Assembly: GCA_949879765.1 (NCBI GenBank)
Contig: CATLBQ010000005.1
Location: 1 to 64,000 of the forward strand
Source: an uncultured Bacilli bacterium
GTDB lineage: Bacteria; Bacillota_I; Bacilli_A; ML615J-28; CAG-313
Direction: 5' to 3'
DNA: 64,000 nucleotides
How positions within the stretch are numbered: position 1 is the stretch's first letter; every line of letters starts with the position of its first letter. A program made the translations under genes and the position numbers. Shown here piece by piece: positions 50,704 through 59,614 of this stretch. The notes below the pieces were generated by a model. The model was not told the origin of the DNA, did not search any database, and saw only the letters and a program-made list of their open reading frames with translations.

Positions 50704-51717
50704 ATGAAAAAAATATTATGTTTTTTGTTATTGTTAACAAGTAGTGTCTTATTATTTGGATGTAAGAAAGACAAGTTAGAAAAAATTAAAGTGGTTGAAG
50801 TAGCAAGATCCATTTTCTACGCACCACAATACGCAGCAATTACCAATGGATATTTTGAAGAAGAAGGTTTAAAAATTGATTTGATTAATGCAAATGGTGC
50901 AGATAAAGTTACCGCAGCACTGCTTTCAGGCGATGCACAAATTGGTTTGCAAGGACCTGAACCTACCATCTATTTATATAAAAAGGACAAAAGCGATTAT
51001 CTAATTAATTTTGCACAATTGACAAGAACTGATGGTAGTTTTATTTTTGGTAGAGAACCTATTGAAAATTTCACTTTAGATCAATTAAAGGGAAAATCCA
51101 TTTTAGGTGGTAGAAAAGGTGGTGTTCCAGAAATGACATTAGAGTATGTGTTAAAAGAAGCGGGTTTAGATGTAGGTCAAGATGATGCAACGAAAGAGGT
51201 AAATGTAAGAACAGACGTAGCATTTGCGGCACTTGCTGGATCATTCTTAGATGGTGAAGGAGATTTTGTTACACTATTTGAACCAACAGCAACAGCCATT
51301 GTTCAAGAAAAAAGAGCGCATCTATTAGCACCAGTAGCAGATTATGCTGGAGAAATCACATATACAGCATATTCAACATCAATTAGTTATTTTAATAAAA
51401 ATCAAGAAACCATCCAAAAGTTTACAAGAGCATTATATAAAGGGCAACAATTTGTGCAAACAGCAACCGATGAAGAAATTGCTAAGGCCGTACAACCTTT
51501 CTTTATGGATACCGATTTAGATATTTTAATCGAAGTTGTTAAGAGATATCGTTCTATTAATGCTTGGTGTACTACTCCAATTTTTTCAGAAAAAGGATTT
51601 GATCGCTTACAAGATATTATGATTGAAGCAAAAGAATTGGATAGTAAAGTAGATTTTAACATCTTAGTAGACTTAGAAGTGGCTAAACAAGTAGTAACTC
51701 AAACCAAAGAAGAATAA
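50704..51717 (+). CDS. ABC transporter substrate-binding lipoprotein (NMT1/THI5-SsuA-like)
   Basis: Lipobox LFGC, EVARSIFYAPQYAAITNGYFEEEGLKIDLINANGADKVTAALLSGDAQIGL. Confidence 0.88.
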   Translation: MKKILCFLLLLTSSVLLFGCKKDKLEKIKVVEVARSIFYAPQYAAITNGYFEEEGLKIDLINANGADKVTAALLSGDAQIGLQGPEPTIYLYKKDKSDYLINFAQLTRTDGSFIFGREPIENFTLDQLKGKSILGGRKGGVPEMTLEYVLKEAGLDVGQDDATKEVNVRTDVAFAALAGSFLDGEGDFVTLFEPTATAIVQEKRAHLLAPVADYAGEITYTAYSTSISYFNKNQETIQKFTRALYKGQQFVQTATDEEIAKAVQPFFMDTDLDILIEVVKRYRSINAWCTTPIFSEKGFDRLQDIMIEAKELDSKVDFNILVDLEVAKQVVTQTKEE

Positions 51718-51720
51718 AAT

Positions 51721-51750
51721 AAAAAAACAACTCGTTATGGGTTGTTTTTT
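51721..51750 (+). terminator. Rho-independent terminator
   Basis: AAAAAACAAC-tcgttatg-GGTTGTTTTTT. Confidence 0.65.
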
Positions 51751-51798
51751 AAAAGGAAATATGGTATAATAAGTTAAAATGTAAGTGAAGGATACAAA

Positions 51799-53310
51799 AT
51801 GAAACAATATATTTTAACAATTGATCAAGGCACAACAAGTACAAGGGCAATATTGTTTGATGAAAAGGTCAATATTATCGCTATGAATCAAATAGAATTT
51901 CGTCCAATTTGTCCCCAAAATGGATGGGTAGAACAAAATCCTGAAGAAATTTGGGAATTGGTTTATCAAACGATTCAAAATGTCATTCGTCAAAGTCATA
52001 TTGATGTTTCTCTTATCAAGGCCATTGGTATAACCAATCAGCGTGAGACAACTGTGATTTGGGATCGTTTTACAGGAAAGCCAGTATATAATGCTATTGT
52101 ATGGCAATCTAGACAATCACAGTCTATTTGTGAAAATCTTATTCAGCAACATAAAGAAAATGAATTCTTGGAAAAAACGGGACTTATCATCAACCCTTAT
52201 TTTTCTGCAAGTAAAATCAAATGGATTTTTGATCATGTGGAAGGGGTAAAAGAACGTGCCAATCAAGGGAAATTACAATTTGGCACAATTGATACCTATT
52301 TATTATGGAAACTGACCAAGGGAAGTGTACATGCTACAGATTATAGCAATGCTTCACGAACATTATTGTACAATATCAATACCCTAGAATGGGATGAGGC
52401 ATTGATGCAATATTTTGATGTACCTATGTCAATGTTACCTGAGGTGAAACCAAGTAGTCATATATTTGGATATGCTACAGCGCTATCTAGTATTGATCCA
52501 TCTTTTGAAAAGATACCGATTGCATCAATGATAGGTGATCAACAAGCGGCATTATTTGGTCAGTGTTGCTTTGAAGCGGGTAGTATAAAAAGTACATATG
52601 GAACAGGGTGTTTTATTTTAATGAATACAGGTACACAGCGCATTACTTCACAAAAAGGATTATTAACTACAATTGCTTGGGGATTAAATGGAAAAATTGA
52701 ATATGCATTAGAGGGGTCTGTATTTGTTGCGGGGTCTGCTATTCAGTGGCTCCGTGATGGTCTGGAATTTTTTAAAACGTCTTCTGAATGTGAAGCATCT
52801 ACTAAGGATAAACAACCTAGTCAAGGGGTGTATATGGTTCCTGCTTTTGTGGGATTAGGGACACCTTATTGGGACAATGATGCTCGAGGGGCGATTTTTG
52901 GAATTACGCGTTCAACAACTAAAAATCATATCACTGCGGCAACCATTGAATCCATTGCATATCAAGCCAAAGATGTGATGGATGTGATGCAAGAAGAATC
53001 CAATTATGATATACAATATTTGGGTGTAGATGGTGGAGCAAGTGTTAATAATTATATGATGCAATTTCAAGCAGATTTGCTCAATTGTAAATTGGTTCGT
53101 CCGTTATGTAAAGAGACTACAGCACTTGGTGCAACCTATCTAGCGGGTCTTTCAACAGGTGTGTTTCATTCAAAAGAAGAAGTCCAGCATTTGCATCAAG
53201 TGGAACAAGTATTTATCAGCAGAATGGATGATAGTGAAAGAAAGAATAGAATGAAAGGCTGGAAAACAGCAATTCAGGCTACCCTACAATATAAAATAAA
53301 TAATAAATAA
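51799..53310 (+). CDS. glpK: Glycerol kinase
   Basis: LTIDQGTTSTRAILFD, GITNQRETTVIWD, GTIDTYLLWKLT, TYGTGCFILMNTG, VPAFVGLGTPYWD. Confidence 0.95.
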   Translation: MKQYILTIDQGTTSTRAILFDEKVNIIAMNQIEFRPICPQNGWVEQNPEEIWELVYQTIQNVIRQSHIDVSLIKAIGITNQRETTVIWDRFTGKPVYNAIVWQSRQSQSICENLIQQHKENEFLEKTGLIINPYFSASKIKWIFDHVEGVKERANQGKLQFGTIDTYLLWKLTKGSVHATDYSNASRTLLYNINTLEWDEALMQYFDVPMSMLPEVKPSSHIFGYATALSSIDPSFEKIPIASMIGDQQAALFGQCCFEAGSIKSTYGTGCFILMNTGTQRITSQKGLLTTIAWGLNGKIEYALEGSVFVAGSAIQWLRDGLEFFKTSSECEASTKDKQPSQGVYMVPAFVGLGTPYWDNDARGAIFGITRSTTKNHITAATIESIAYQAKDVMDVMQEESNYDIQYLGVDGGASVNNYMMQFQADLLNCKLVRPLCKETTALGATYLAGLSTGVFHSKEEVQHLHQVEQVFISRMDDSERKNRMKGWKTAIQATLQYKINNK

Positions 53311-53323
53311 TAGGAGGAAGAAT

Positions 53324-54388
53324 ATGGGATTTATTAAAAGACAATTATTAAAGGTCATCGGTTGGGAGGATACATCAACAGAAACGATAGTATATCGCTA
53401 TCCAATGACAGATCGTGATGAAATTATGAATGGATGTCAACTGATTGTTCGTCCTTCACAAGTGGCTATTTTAGTAGCAGGAGGTCAGATTGGTGATGCT
53501 TACGGAGAAGGGACCCATAAACTCACAACGAATAACATGCCTATTTTAACAAAGATTTTCTCTTGGAAATATGGATTTGATTCTCCTTTTAAGGCAGAAG
53601 TATATTTTGTTAATACCAAGCAATTTATCCACCAAAAATGGGGTACAGCAAGTAAAATTAGTTTAAGAGATGCTGATTTTGGAATTGTACGGGTTGGTGC
53701 ACGAGGAATGTATTCCTTTAAAGTCAAAGATGCGCCTCAATTTATGAGAGAAATTTTTGGTACCAATCGAGATTATCAAACCAATAGTTTAAAAGAATAT
53801 TTCAAGAGTATCATTGTAACAGGTTTTTCTGACACCATTGGTGAGTTGCAGATGCCAGTTTTAGATATTCCTGCCAAATACCGTGAATTAGGTGACGCTG
53901 TAAAAGAAAATATACAAGGCGATTTTGACAAAATTGGTATTCAACTTGTGAATGTATTGGTTGAAAATGTATCTCTTCCAGAAGAAGTAGAAAAAGCTAT
54001 TGATCAACGTTCATCCGTTGGGGCTATGCGTGGTGTAATGGGTGAATTTACGCAATATCAAACAGCGCAAGCCATTAAAGATGCTGCCAATAATCCAGCC
54101 GGAGGAGCTGGCATTGCTGGAATGGGAGTTGGCCTTGGTGCTGGTGTAGCGATGGTCAATGCTATGCAAAACAATACACCAACATCACAACCATCTGTAG
54201 CACCTACACAAGATAAGTCCGATACAGTATGTAGTCAATGCGGTACTACGCTCAATGCTAATGCTAAATTTTGTTTTAACTGTGGTGCAAAAGTAGAAAG
54301 TAGAAGAAAAGCATTTTGTTCTAATTGCGGTTCTCCACTAAGTGAAGGGGCAAAATTTTGTTCTAATTGTGGCAAATCTGCAGAATAA
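53324..54388 (+). CDS. SPFH-domain protein with two C-terminal zinc ribbons (YdjI-like)
   Basis: RDEIMNGCQLIVRPSQVAILVAGGQIGDAYGEGTHKLTTNNMP; C-terminal CSQCGTTLNANAKFCFNCGAK and CSNCGSPLSEGAKFCSNCG. Confidence 0.85.
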   Translation: MGFIKRQLLKVIGWEDTSTETIVYRYPMTDRDEIMNGCQLIVRPSQVAILVAGGQIGDAYGEGTHKLTTNNMPILTKIFSWKYGFDSPFKAEVYFVNTKQFIHQKWGTASKISLRDADFGIVRVGARGMYSFKVKDAPQFMREIFGTNRDYQTNSLKEYFKSIIVTGFSDTIGELQMPVLDIPAKYRELGDAVKENIQGDFDKIGIQLVNVLVENVSLPEEVEKAIDQRSSVGAMRGVMGEFTQYQTAQAIKDAANNPAGGAGIAGMGVGLGAGVAMVNAMQNNTPTSQPSVAPTQDKSDTVCSQCGTTLNANAKFCFNCGAKVESRRKAFCSNCGSPLSEGAKFCSNCGKSAE

Positions 54389-54410
54389 AGGATGGTAGGA
54401 GAGAAATTGC

Positions 54411-55508
54411 ATGAGTGATGGTGACAATCAAGAAATCATAGCAGATGAAGCCAATCGTAAAGCACAAGATTATAGTTGCCCAAATTGTGGTGCACCTGTT
54501 CAATATGATCCGTCAAAAGCAGTTTTACATTGTGAATATTGTGGATATGAAGGAGAAATCACGGGAATTCATAGTCGTATTGAAAATGATTTTAATGCGG
54601 GAAAAATAGATGATTCAGAGTGGAACAAAGAAGCAAAAGTAGTACATTGTGATAATTGTGGGGCAAATAATGTAGTTGATTCTAGTGAAATTAGTATTCG
54701 CTGTCCTTTTTGTGGTTCTAATCAAGTAGTGGATACAGATGAACTAGCCGGTATCAAACCTCATCGCGTCATTCCTTTTCGAATTTCCAATCAAGCAGCT
54801 AAGGATATCTATAGCAAATGGTTAAGAAAAAAGTTTTTTGTACCTAGGAGTGTCAAAAAAACAATTTTGCATTTGCAACTAGGAGGAGTATATTTACCAG
54901 TATGGACATTTGATACTGAGACTTCTTCGAATTATGATGGACAGTTGGGAAAGCACTATACAAGAACTGTAGGTACTGGAAAAAATGCTCGTACTGTCAC
55001 TGAAGTGAGATATTTTCATATTCAAGGGAAAAAAGATGTTACTTTTGATGATTTAATTGTGAATGCAGGTACAAAGATTAGTCAAAGTGAGATAAATGCC
55101 ATTTCCCCATTTGATACCAATAATGCTTATGTATATGATAAGCGGTATTTGGCTGGGTTTGCTTCAGAGCATTATGTGGTGCGTCTTGAAAATGGATGGA
55201 CCAACGCTAAAAATCGCATCAATACGGTTGTTAAAAATGAAATTTTAAGAGGATATAGTTATGATGTGGTATCTTATATTCATATTCAAACGCTATATCA
55301 TAACATCAAGTATAAATATGTGCTTGTGCCGATTTGGATTGGTGCATTTCAGTTTGGTCAAAAATCATATCGTTTTATTGTAAATGGTGAGAATGGAAAA
55401 ATAACAGGAAAGACACCAATATCAGCGATTAAGGTATCTCTTCTTGTTCTTTTAATTCTTATTGTAATCATTGGTGTATTTTTGTTCGCTATAACGGGTG
55501 ATTTTTAA
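54411..55508 (+). CDS. Zinc-ribbon protein with C-terminal TM segment (YdjG-like)
   Basis: YSCPNCGAPVQYDPSKAVLHCEYCGYEGEI, VHCDNCGANNVVDSSEISIRCPFCGSNQVV; terminal hydrophobic helix. Confidence 0.8.
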   Translation: MSDGDNQEIIADEANRKAQDYSCPNCGAPVQYDPSKAVLHCEYCGYEGEITGIHSRIENDFNAGKIDDSEWNKEAKVVHCDNCGANNVVDSSEISIRCPFCGSNQVVDTDELAGIKPHRVIPFRISNQAAKDIYSKWLRKKFFVPRSVKKTILHLQLGGVYLPVWTFDTETSSNYDGQLGKHYTRTVGTGKNARTVTEVRYFHIQGKKDVTFDDLIVNAGTKISQSEINAISPFDTNNAYVYDKRYLAGFASEHYVVRLENGWTNAKNRINTVVKNEILRGYSYDVVSYIHIQTLYHNIKYKYVLVPIWIGAFQFGQKSYRFIVNGENGKITGKTPISAIKVSLLVLLILIVIIGVFLFAITGDF

Positions 55509-55517
55509 GAACAAGGT

Positions 55518-55551
55518 AAAGATAGAGGGTATGAAATCCTCTATCTTTTTT
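55518..55551 (+). terminator. Rho-independent terminator
   Basis: AAAGATAGAGG-gtatgaaat-CCTCTATCTTTTTT. Confidence 0.8.
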
Positions 55552-55612
55552 CATATTATTTGTCAATTGTTAGAAAAAATGATATAATAGACAAGGAAAA
55601 AGTGGTGATAAA

Positions 55613-56539
55613 ATGGATAAGAATGAATACATCCAAAGAATAAAACAACTCAAAGAAGAAAAAAATGCCATTATTTTAGCACACTATTATCAAAATGACG
55701 ATATCCAAGCAATTGCCGATTATATTGGGGATTCTTATCAATTGAGTAAAATAGCCAAGGATACGCAAGCAAGTATGATTGTATTTTGTGGTGTACATTT
55801 TATGGCAGAAACAGCAAAAATTTTATCTCCTGAAAAAAAGGTCATTTTACCAGTTAAAAAAGCAGGATGCCAAATGGCCAATACCATTTCCTATGAGGAT
55901 TTATTGAAGTTCAAACAAGAACATCCAGAATATATTATTGTCGGCTATGTGAATACAACCGCAAAAGTAAAAACATTATGTGATGTTTGTGTAACAAGTT
56001 CAAATGCACTTCAAATTTTAGCACATTACCGAGATCAAAAGGTAATGTATGTACCTGACCAAAATTTGGCCATTTATGCGGACCATGTATTTGAACATCA
56101 ACAAATCATTGAACACTGGGATGGCTGTTGTGGTATTCATCATGGCATTGCCTCAGGCGAACTAAAATTGATGAAAGAATTACATCCTCATGCGGCAGTA
56201 TTGATTCATCCAGAAGCTTGTTTGGATGTACTATCTTTGGCTGATTATATTGGTTCTACAAAAGGTATGATAGATTATGTTGCCAAAAGTAAACAAAAAG
56301 AATTCATTGTGGGTACAGAAGCAGGAATATTATATAGTCTGCGTCAACAAAATCCTGATAAAATATTTTATTTGCTTTCGCCTCGTCTAGTGTGCCGTAC
56401 GATGAAAATGACTCAATTAGAAGATGTTTATCATGCATTGAAAGAAGAGGGAAATCAATTTGAAGAAATTATATTAGATGATGAAACCATTTCTCTTGCG
56501 GGGAAAGCACTAAATAAAATGTTGGAGCTGAGTAAATAA
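55613..56539 (+). CDS. nadA: Quinolinate synthase
   Basis: NAIILAHYYQNDDIQAIADYIGDSYQLSK, CGVHFMAETAKILSP, YVPDQNLA, VGTEAGIL. Confidence 0.95.
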   Translation: MDKNEYIQRIKQLKEEKNAIILAHYYQNDDIQAIADYIGDSYQLSKIAKDTQASMIVFCGVHFMAETAKILSPEKKVILPVKKAGCQMANTISYEDLLKFKQEHPEYIIVGYVNTTAKVKTLCDVCVTSSNALQILAHYRDQKVMYVPDQNLAIYADHVFEHQQIIEHWDGCCGIHHGIASGELKLMKELHPHAAVLIHPEACLDVLSLADYIGSTKGMIDYVAKSKQKEFIVGTEAGILYSLRQQNPDKIFYLLSPRLVCRTMKMTQLEDVYHALKEEGNQFEEIILDDETISLAGKALNKMLELSK

Positions 56540-56540
56540 T

Positions 56541-58052
56541 ATGAAGATAGTAGAAAATATAACTGCTGATGTATTGATTGTTGGTGGTGGACTAGCAGGT
56601 TTATACACAGCATTAAATATCCAAAAAGACAAAAAAATAGTGATTGCATCGAAAGAGGCTTTAGGATTAAGTAACTCGTATTTGGCACAAGGTGGTATTG
56701 CAGGGGAACTCATTACAAACGAAGAAGTGCTTGCCAAACACATTGAGGATACGCTTATTGCAGGTGCAGGGTTATTTGATAAAGAGGCCATTAAAGAATT
56801 GGTGTATGATGCCTCAGAAAATTTGAAAATGCTAATTGACTTAGGCGTACCTTTTGATGTAGATAACGAAGGAAATATTTTATTGACCAAAGAAGCGGGG
56901 CATTCCACTAGAAGAATTCTTCATGCAGGAGGAGACGCTACAGGTAAGAAAATTATGGAAACTTTGATAGGACTTATCCGTCAAAGAGAAAATGTTATAA
57001 TTTTAGAAAATTATATGCTGTATGATTTAATTGTCCAAAATCAAGTATGTTTAGGAGGAAAATTGATTGATGCAGAGAACCAATTTCTAAATGTATTTGC
57101 AACTTCAGTTGTTCTTGCAACAGGTGGAATCGGTGCAGTTTATAAAGATTCAACCAATGCACATGGGGCAACGGGTGATGGTATTGCTGCGGCGTATCGT
57201 GCAGGAGTTGTACTTCAAGGAATGGAATTTGTTCAATTTCATCCAACGGTATTTTATGATGTAACTGGAAATATTAAAGGACAAAAATTTTTGATTAGCG
57301 AAGCGGTTCGAGGTGAAGGTGCTTATTTGGTCAATATCAATGGTGAACGATTTATGCAAAAATATGATGCAAGATTAGAACTTGCACCACGTGATATTGT
57401 TTCGCAATCCATTATGAAAGAAATGTATGATACTTGGAGTCAATATGTTTATATTGACGCAAGACATTTGGGAAAAGAGTTCTTAGAACATCGTTTTCCA
57501 ACAATCTATGCAAAATGTTTAGCATCTGGATATCATATGGAAAGTGATTTGGTACCAGTGGCACCTGTTGAACATTATGGCATCGGTGGGATAAAGATCA
57601 ATCTAGATGGTGAAACCTCAATGTCTCATTTGTATGCAAATGGTGAGTGTTGTTCATCTGGTGTACATGGTGCGAACCGATTAGCAAGCAATTCGTTATT
57701 GGAATGTATTGTTTTTGGTAAACGCATTGCTAAAAAAATCAATGATACTGCGCAAAGTACTCCTATTTCTTGGCATATGGAAATAGATGTAGCGGTAAAT
57801 AAATACAATTATCATCCAATTCGTGAAGAAATTCGTGATACAATGAATAAGTATGTATTTATTGTTCGTGATACAGAAGGATTGCATTTGGCACAAAGTA
57901 TCATCCATCGTCATTATAAAAATTTATGTAAACATCCGTTTACAACAGTTGATTATTATCGAGCGTTAAATATTGCGACAGTTGCAAAGTTAATTACAGA
58001 TGCGGCAGAAGCAAGAAAGGAAAGTATAGGTTGTCACCTAAGGATTCATTGA
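56541..58052 (+). CDS. nadB: L-aspartate oxidase
   Basis: VLIVGGGLAGLYTAL, SYLAQGGIAGE, EAGHSTRRILHAGGDATGK, QFHPTVF, LYANGECCSSGVHGANRLASNSLLECIVFG. Confidence 0.95.
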   Translation: MKIVENITADVLIVGGGLAGLYTALNIQKDKKIVIASKEALGLSNSYLAQGGIAGELITNEEVLAKHIEDTLIAGAGLFDKEAIKELVYDASENLKMLIDLGVPFDVDNEGNILLTKEAGHSTRRILHAGGDATGKKIMETLIGLIRQRENVIILENYMLYDLIVQNQVCLGGKLIDAENQFLNVFATSVVLATGGIGAVYKDSTNAHGATGDGIAAAYRAGVVLQGMEFVQFHPTVFYDVTGNIKGQKFLISEAVRGEGAYLVNINGERFMQKYDARLELAPRDIVSQSIMKEMYDTWSQYVYIDARHLGKEFLEHRFPTIYAKCLASGYHMESDLVPVAPVEHYGIGGIKINLDGETSMSHLYANGECCSSGVHGANRLASNSLLECIVFGKRIAKKINDTAQSTPISWHMEIDVAVNKYNYHPIREEIRDTMNKYVFIVRDTEGLHLAQSIIHRHYKNLCKHPFTTVDYYRALNIATVAKLITDAAEARKESIGCHLRIH

Positions 58053-58053
58053 G

Positions 58054-58896
58054 ATGGAAAAGAAAATTATTGAACTTATTCAACTTGCATTAGAAGAAGA
58101 TGGCATAGAAAATGATGTTACAACATTGAATTTAATCGGGAAAGAACAAATGCTTTCTGGTAGTTTTATTGTCAAAGCAACTGGGGTTGTATCTGGTATA
58201 GATGTGGCCAAAGAGGTGTTTAGACAAATCAATCCTAAAATAAAAATGAATATATTGAAACCCAATGGTTCATTTGTCAATCGTGGTGATGTTATCGCAA
58301 GCATTGAAGGTCCGATGCGAGATATTTTACGGGGTGAACGTGTAGCTTTGAACTTTATGCAACGCATGAGTGGCATTGCGGCAACAACATCAAAATTTGT
58401 TCAAGAAATTAATGGCACCGCATGTAAAATCTTAGACACAAGAAAAACAACACCACTTCTTCGCATACTAGAACGCCAAGCCGTTCGTGATGGGGGTGGT
58501 GAGAATCATCGATACAATTTATCGGATCGTGTCCTCATTAAGGATAATCATATTGCGTCTGTCGGTGGTATTGCTCCTGCGGTAGAAATGGCTAGAAAAG
58601 CAGTGGGTCGTGGCATGATTGTGGAAGTGGAAGTAGAAACCATAGATGAATTTAAAGAAGCCTTAAATACATCGGCGGATGTGATTATGCTAGACAATAT
58701 GTCAAATGATGTAATGAAAGAATGTGTTGAACTCAATCAACATAAAAAGAAATTAGAAGCAAGTGGCAATATGGAATTAAGAAGAGTAAGAAGTGTAGCA
58801 TTGCTAGGAGTAGATTATATATCCGTAGGTGCACTTACCCATTCTTTTAAATCACTTGATATTAGTTTAAAGTTTTATAAACGATTATATAAATAG
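58054..58896 (+). CDS. nadC: Nicotinate-nucleotide pyrophosphorylase (carboxylating)
   Basis: ERVALNFMQRMSGIAATTSKFV, ILDTRKTTPLLRILERQAVRDGGGENHRYNLSDRVLIKDNHI. Confidence 0.95.
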   Translation: MEKKIIELIQLALEEDGIENDVTTLNLIGKEQMLSGSFIVKATGVVSGIDVAKEVFRQINPKIKMNILKPNGSFVNRGDVIASIEGPMRDILRGERVALNFMQRMSGIAATTSKFVQEINGTACKILDTRKTTPLLRILERQAVRDGGGENHRYNLSDRVLIKDNHIASVGGIAPAVEMARKAVGRGMIVEVEVETIDEFKEALNTSADVIMLDNMSNDVMKECVELNQHKKKLEASGNMELRRVRSVALLGVDYISVGALTHSFKSLDISLKFYKRLYK

Positions 58897-58915
58897 AAAC
58901 ATTTGTTTCTATTTT

Positions 58916-58991
58916 GCCATCATAGCTCAGTTGGTAGAGCAACTGACCCGTAATCAGTAGGTCGCAAGTTCAAGTCTTGTTGATGGCACCA
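58916..58991 (+). tRNA. tRNA-Thr (anticodon CGT), CCA encoded, C at position 33
   Basis: gccatca/tgatggc acceptor, gctc/gagc D stem, actga-ccCGTaa-tcagt anticodon arm, gcaag-ttcaagt-cttgt T arm, aCCA. Confidence 0.9.
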
Positions 58992-59048
58992 TTAAAAACA
59001 TATAGGTTTGATACAATGAAAATTGAGTAAATTTTCAAGTGTCAGACC

Positions 59049-59107
59049 TTTTTTCTTTGCATTTTTAACGATTTTGATCCATTTTTGACCTATTTTTGGC
59101 ATTTTGA
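59049..59107. other. Phased T-tracts, candidate intrinsically curved DNA
   Basis: T-runs start near 59050, 59062, 59072, 59082, 59093 and 59102, i.e. roughly every 10-11 bp. Confidence 0.5.
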
Positions 59108-59185
59108 AAGAAAGATGTGTTTAAAATTGTTTCATCAAGAGCATTTCTAACACCATTTTTAAGACAAATTTACTCGGTTGAAATA

Positions 59186-59291
59186 AACTGTCAGGCGAAA
59201 GCCCCCTACTAACAAGCGAAAGGTGGTACTGTCAAGCGAAAGGGGGATACTATCAAGCAAAAGCCTATACTATCAGGCGAAAGGTGTTTTA
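59186..59291 (+). repeat. Five degenerate direct repeats, ~20.5-bp period, core TACTRTCARGCGAAAG
   Basis: Units start at about 59186, 59207, 59227, 59248 and 59268 (spacings 21, 20, 21, 20). Confidence 0.88.
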
Positions 59292-59326
59292 TAATACTTT
59301 TCTTTAATATTTTAAAATGCAATAAA

Positions 59327-59355
59327 TTGACTTATAAGACACAATTTGATATAAT
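59327..59355 (+). promoter_or_regulatory. Promoter of C-protein/R-M operon
   Basis: TTGACT - 17 bp - TATAAT immediately upstream of ATG 59372. Confidence 0.55.
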
Positions 59356-59371
59356 ATTTTATGGTGATTTT

Positions 59372-59611
59372 ATGGATATATCCAAAGTTGGTGAAACAAT
59401 AAAGTTTTTAAGAAACAAAAATACGAACCTATCCCAAGAAGAATTCGCTGTAAAAGTTGGATTGGATAGGACTTATTTATCAAGAGTTGAATCTGGGCAA
59501 AAAAATATTACCTTGGAAACTTTAAATGAAATATGTAATGGTTTAGGTGTAACTATAACTGAATTTTTTCTAGTTTATGATGAAATGTTACCTATAGATA
59601 GTGAGGTGTAA
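59372..59611 (+). CDS. XRE-family HTH regulator, putative R-M controller (C) protein
   Basis: GETIKFLRNKNTNLSQEEFAVKVGLDRTYLSRVESGQKNITLETLNEICNGLGVTITEFF; 3 bp upstream of the putative REase gene. Confidence 0.85.
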   Translation: MDISKVGETIKFLRNKNTNLSQEEFAVKVGLDRTYLSRVESGQKNITLETLNEICNGLGVTITEFFLVYDEMLPIDSEV

Positions 59612-59614
59612 TTT

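Noticed and set aside
59186-59291. CRISPR array
   Set aside because: Repeats are ~16 bp with only 4-5 bp between them and degenerate; there are no unique ~30-bp spacers and no cas genes.
59186-59300. Coding repeat peptide (YCQAKGGYYQAKAYTIRRKVF)
   Set aside because: The 20/21-bp alternation changes reading frame from unit to unit and there is no start codon/RBS; more likely a DNA-level repeat.
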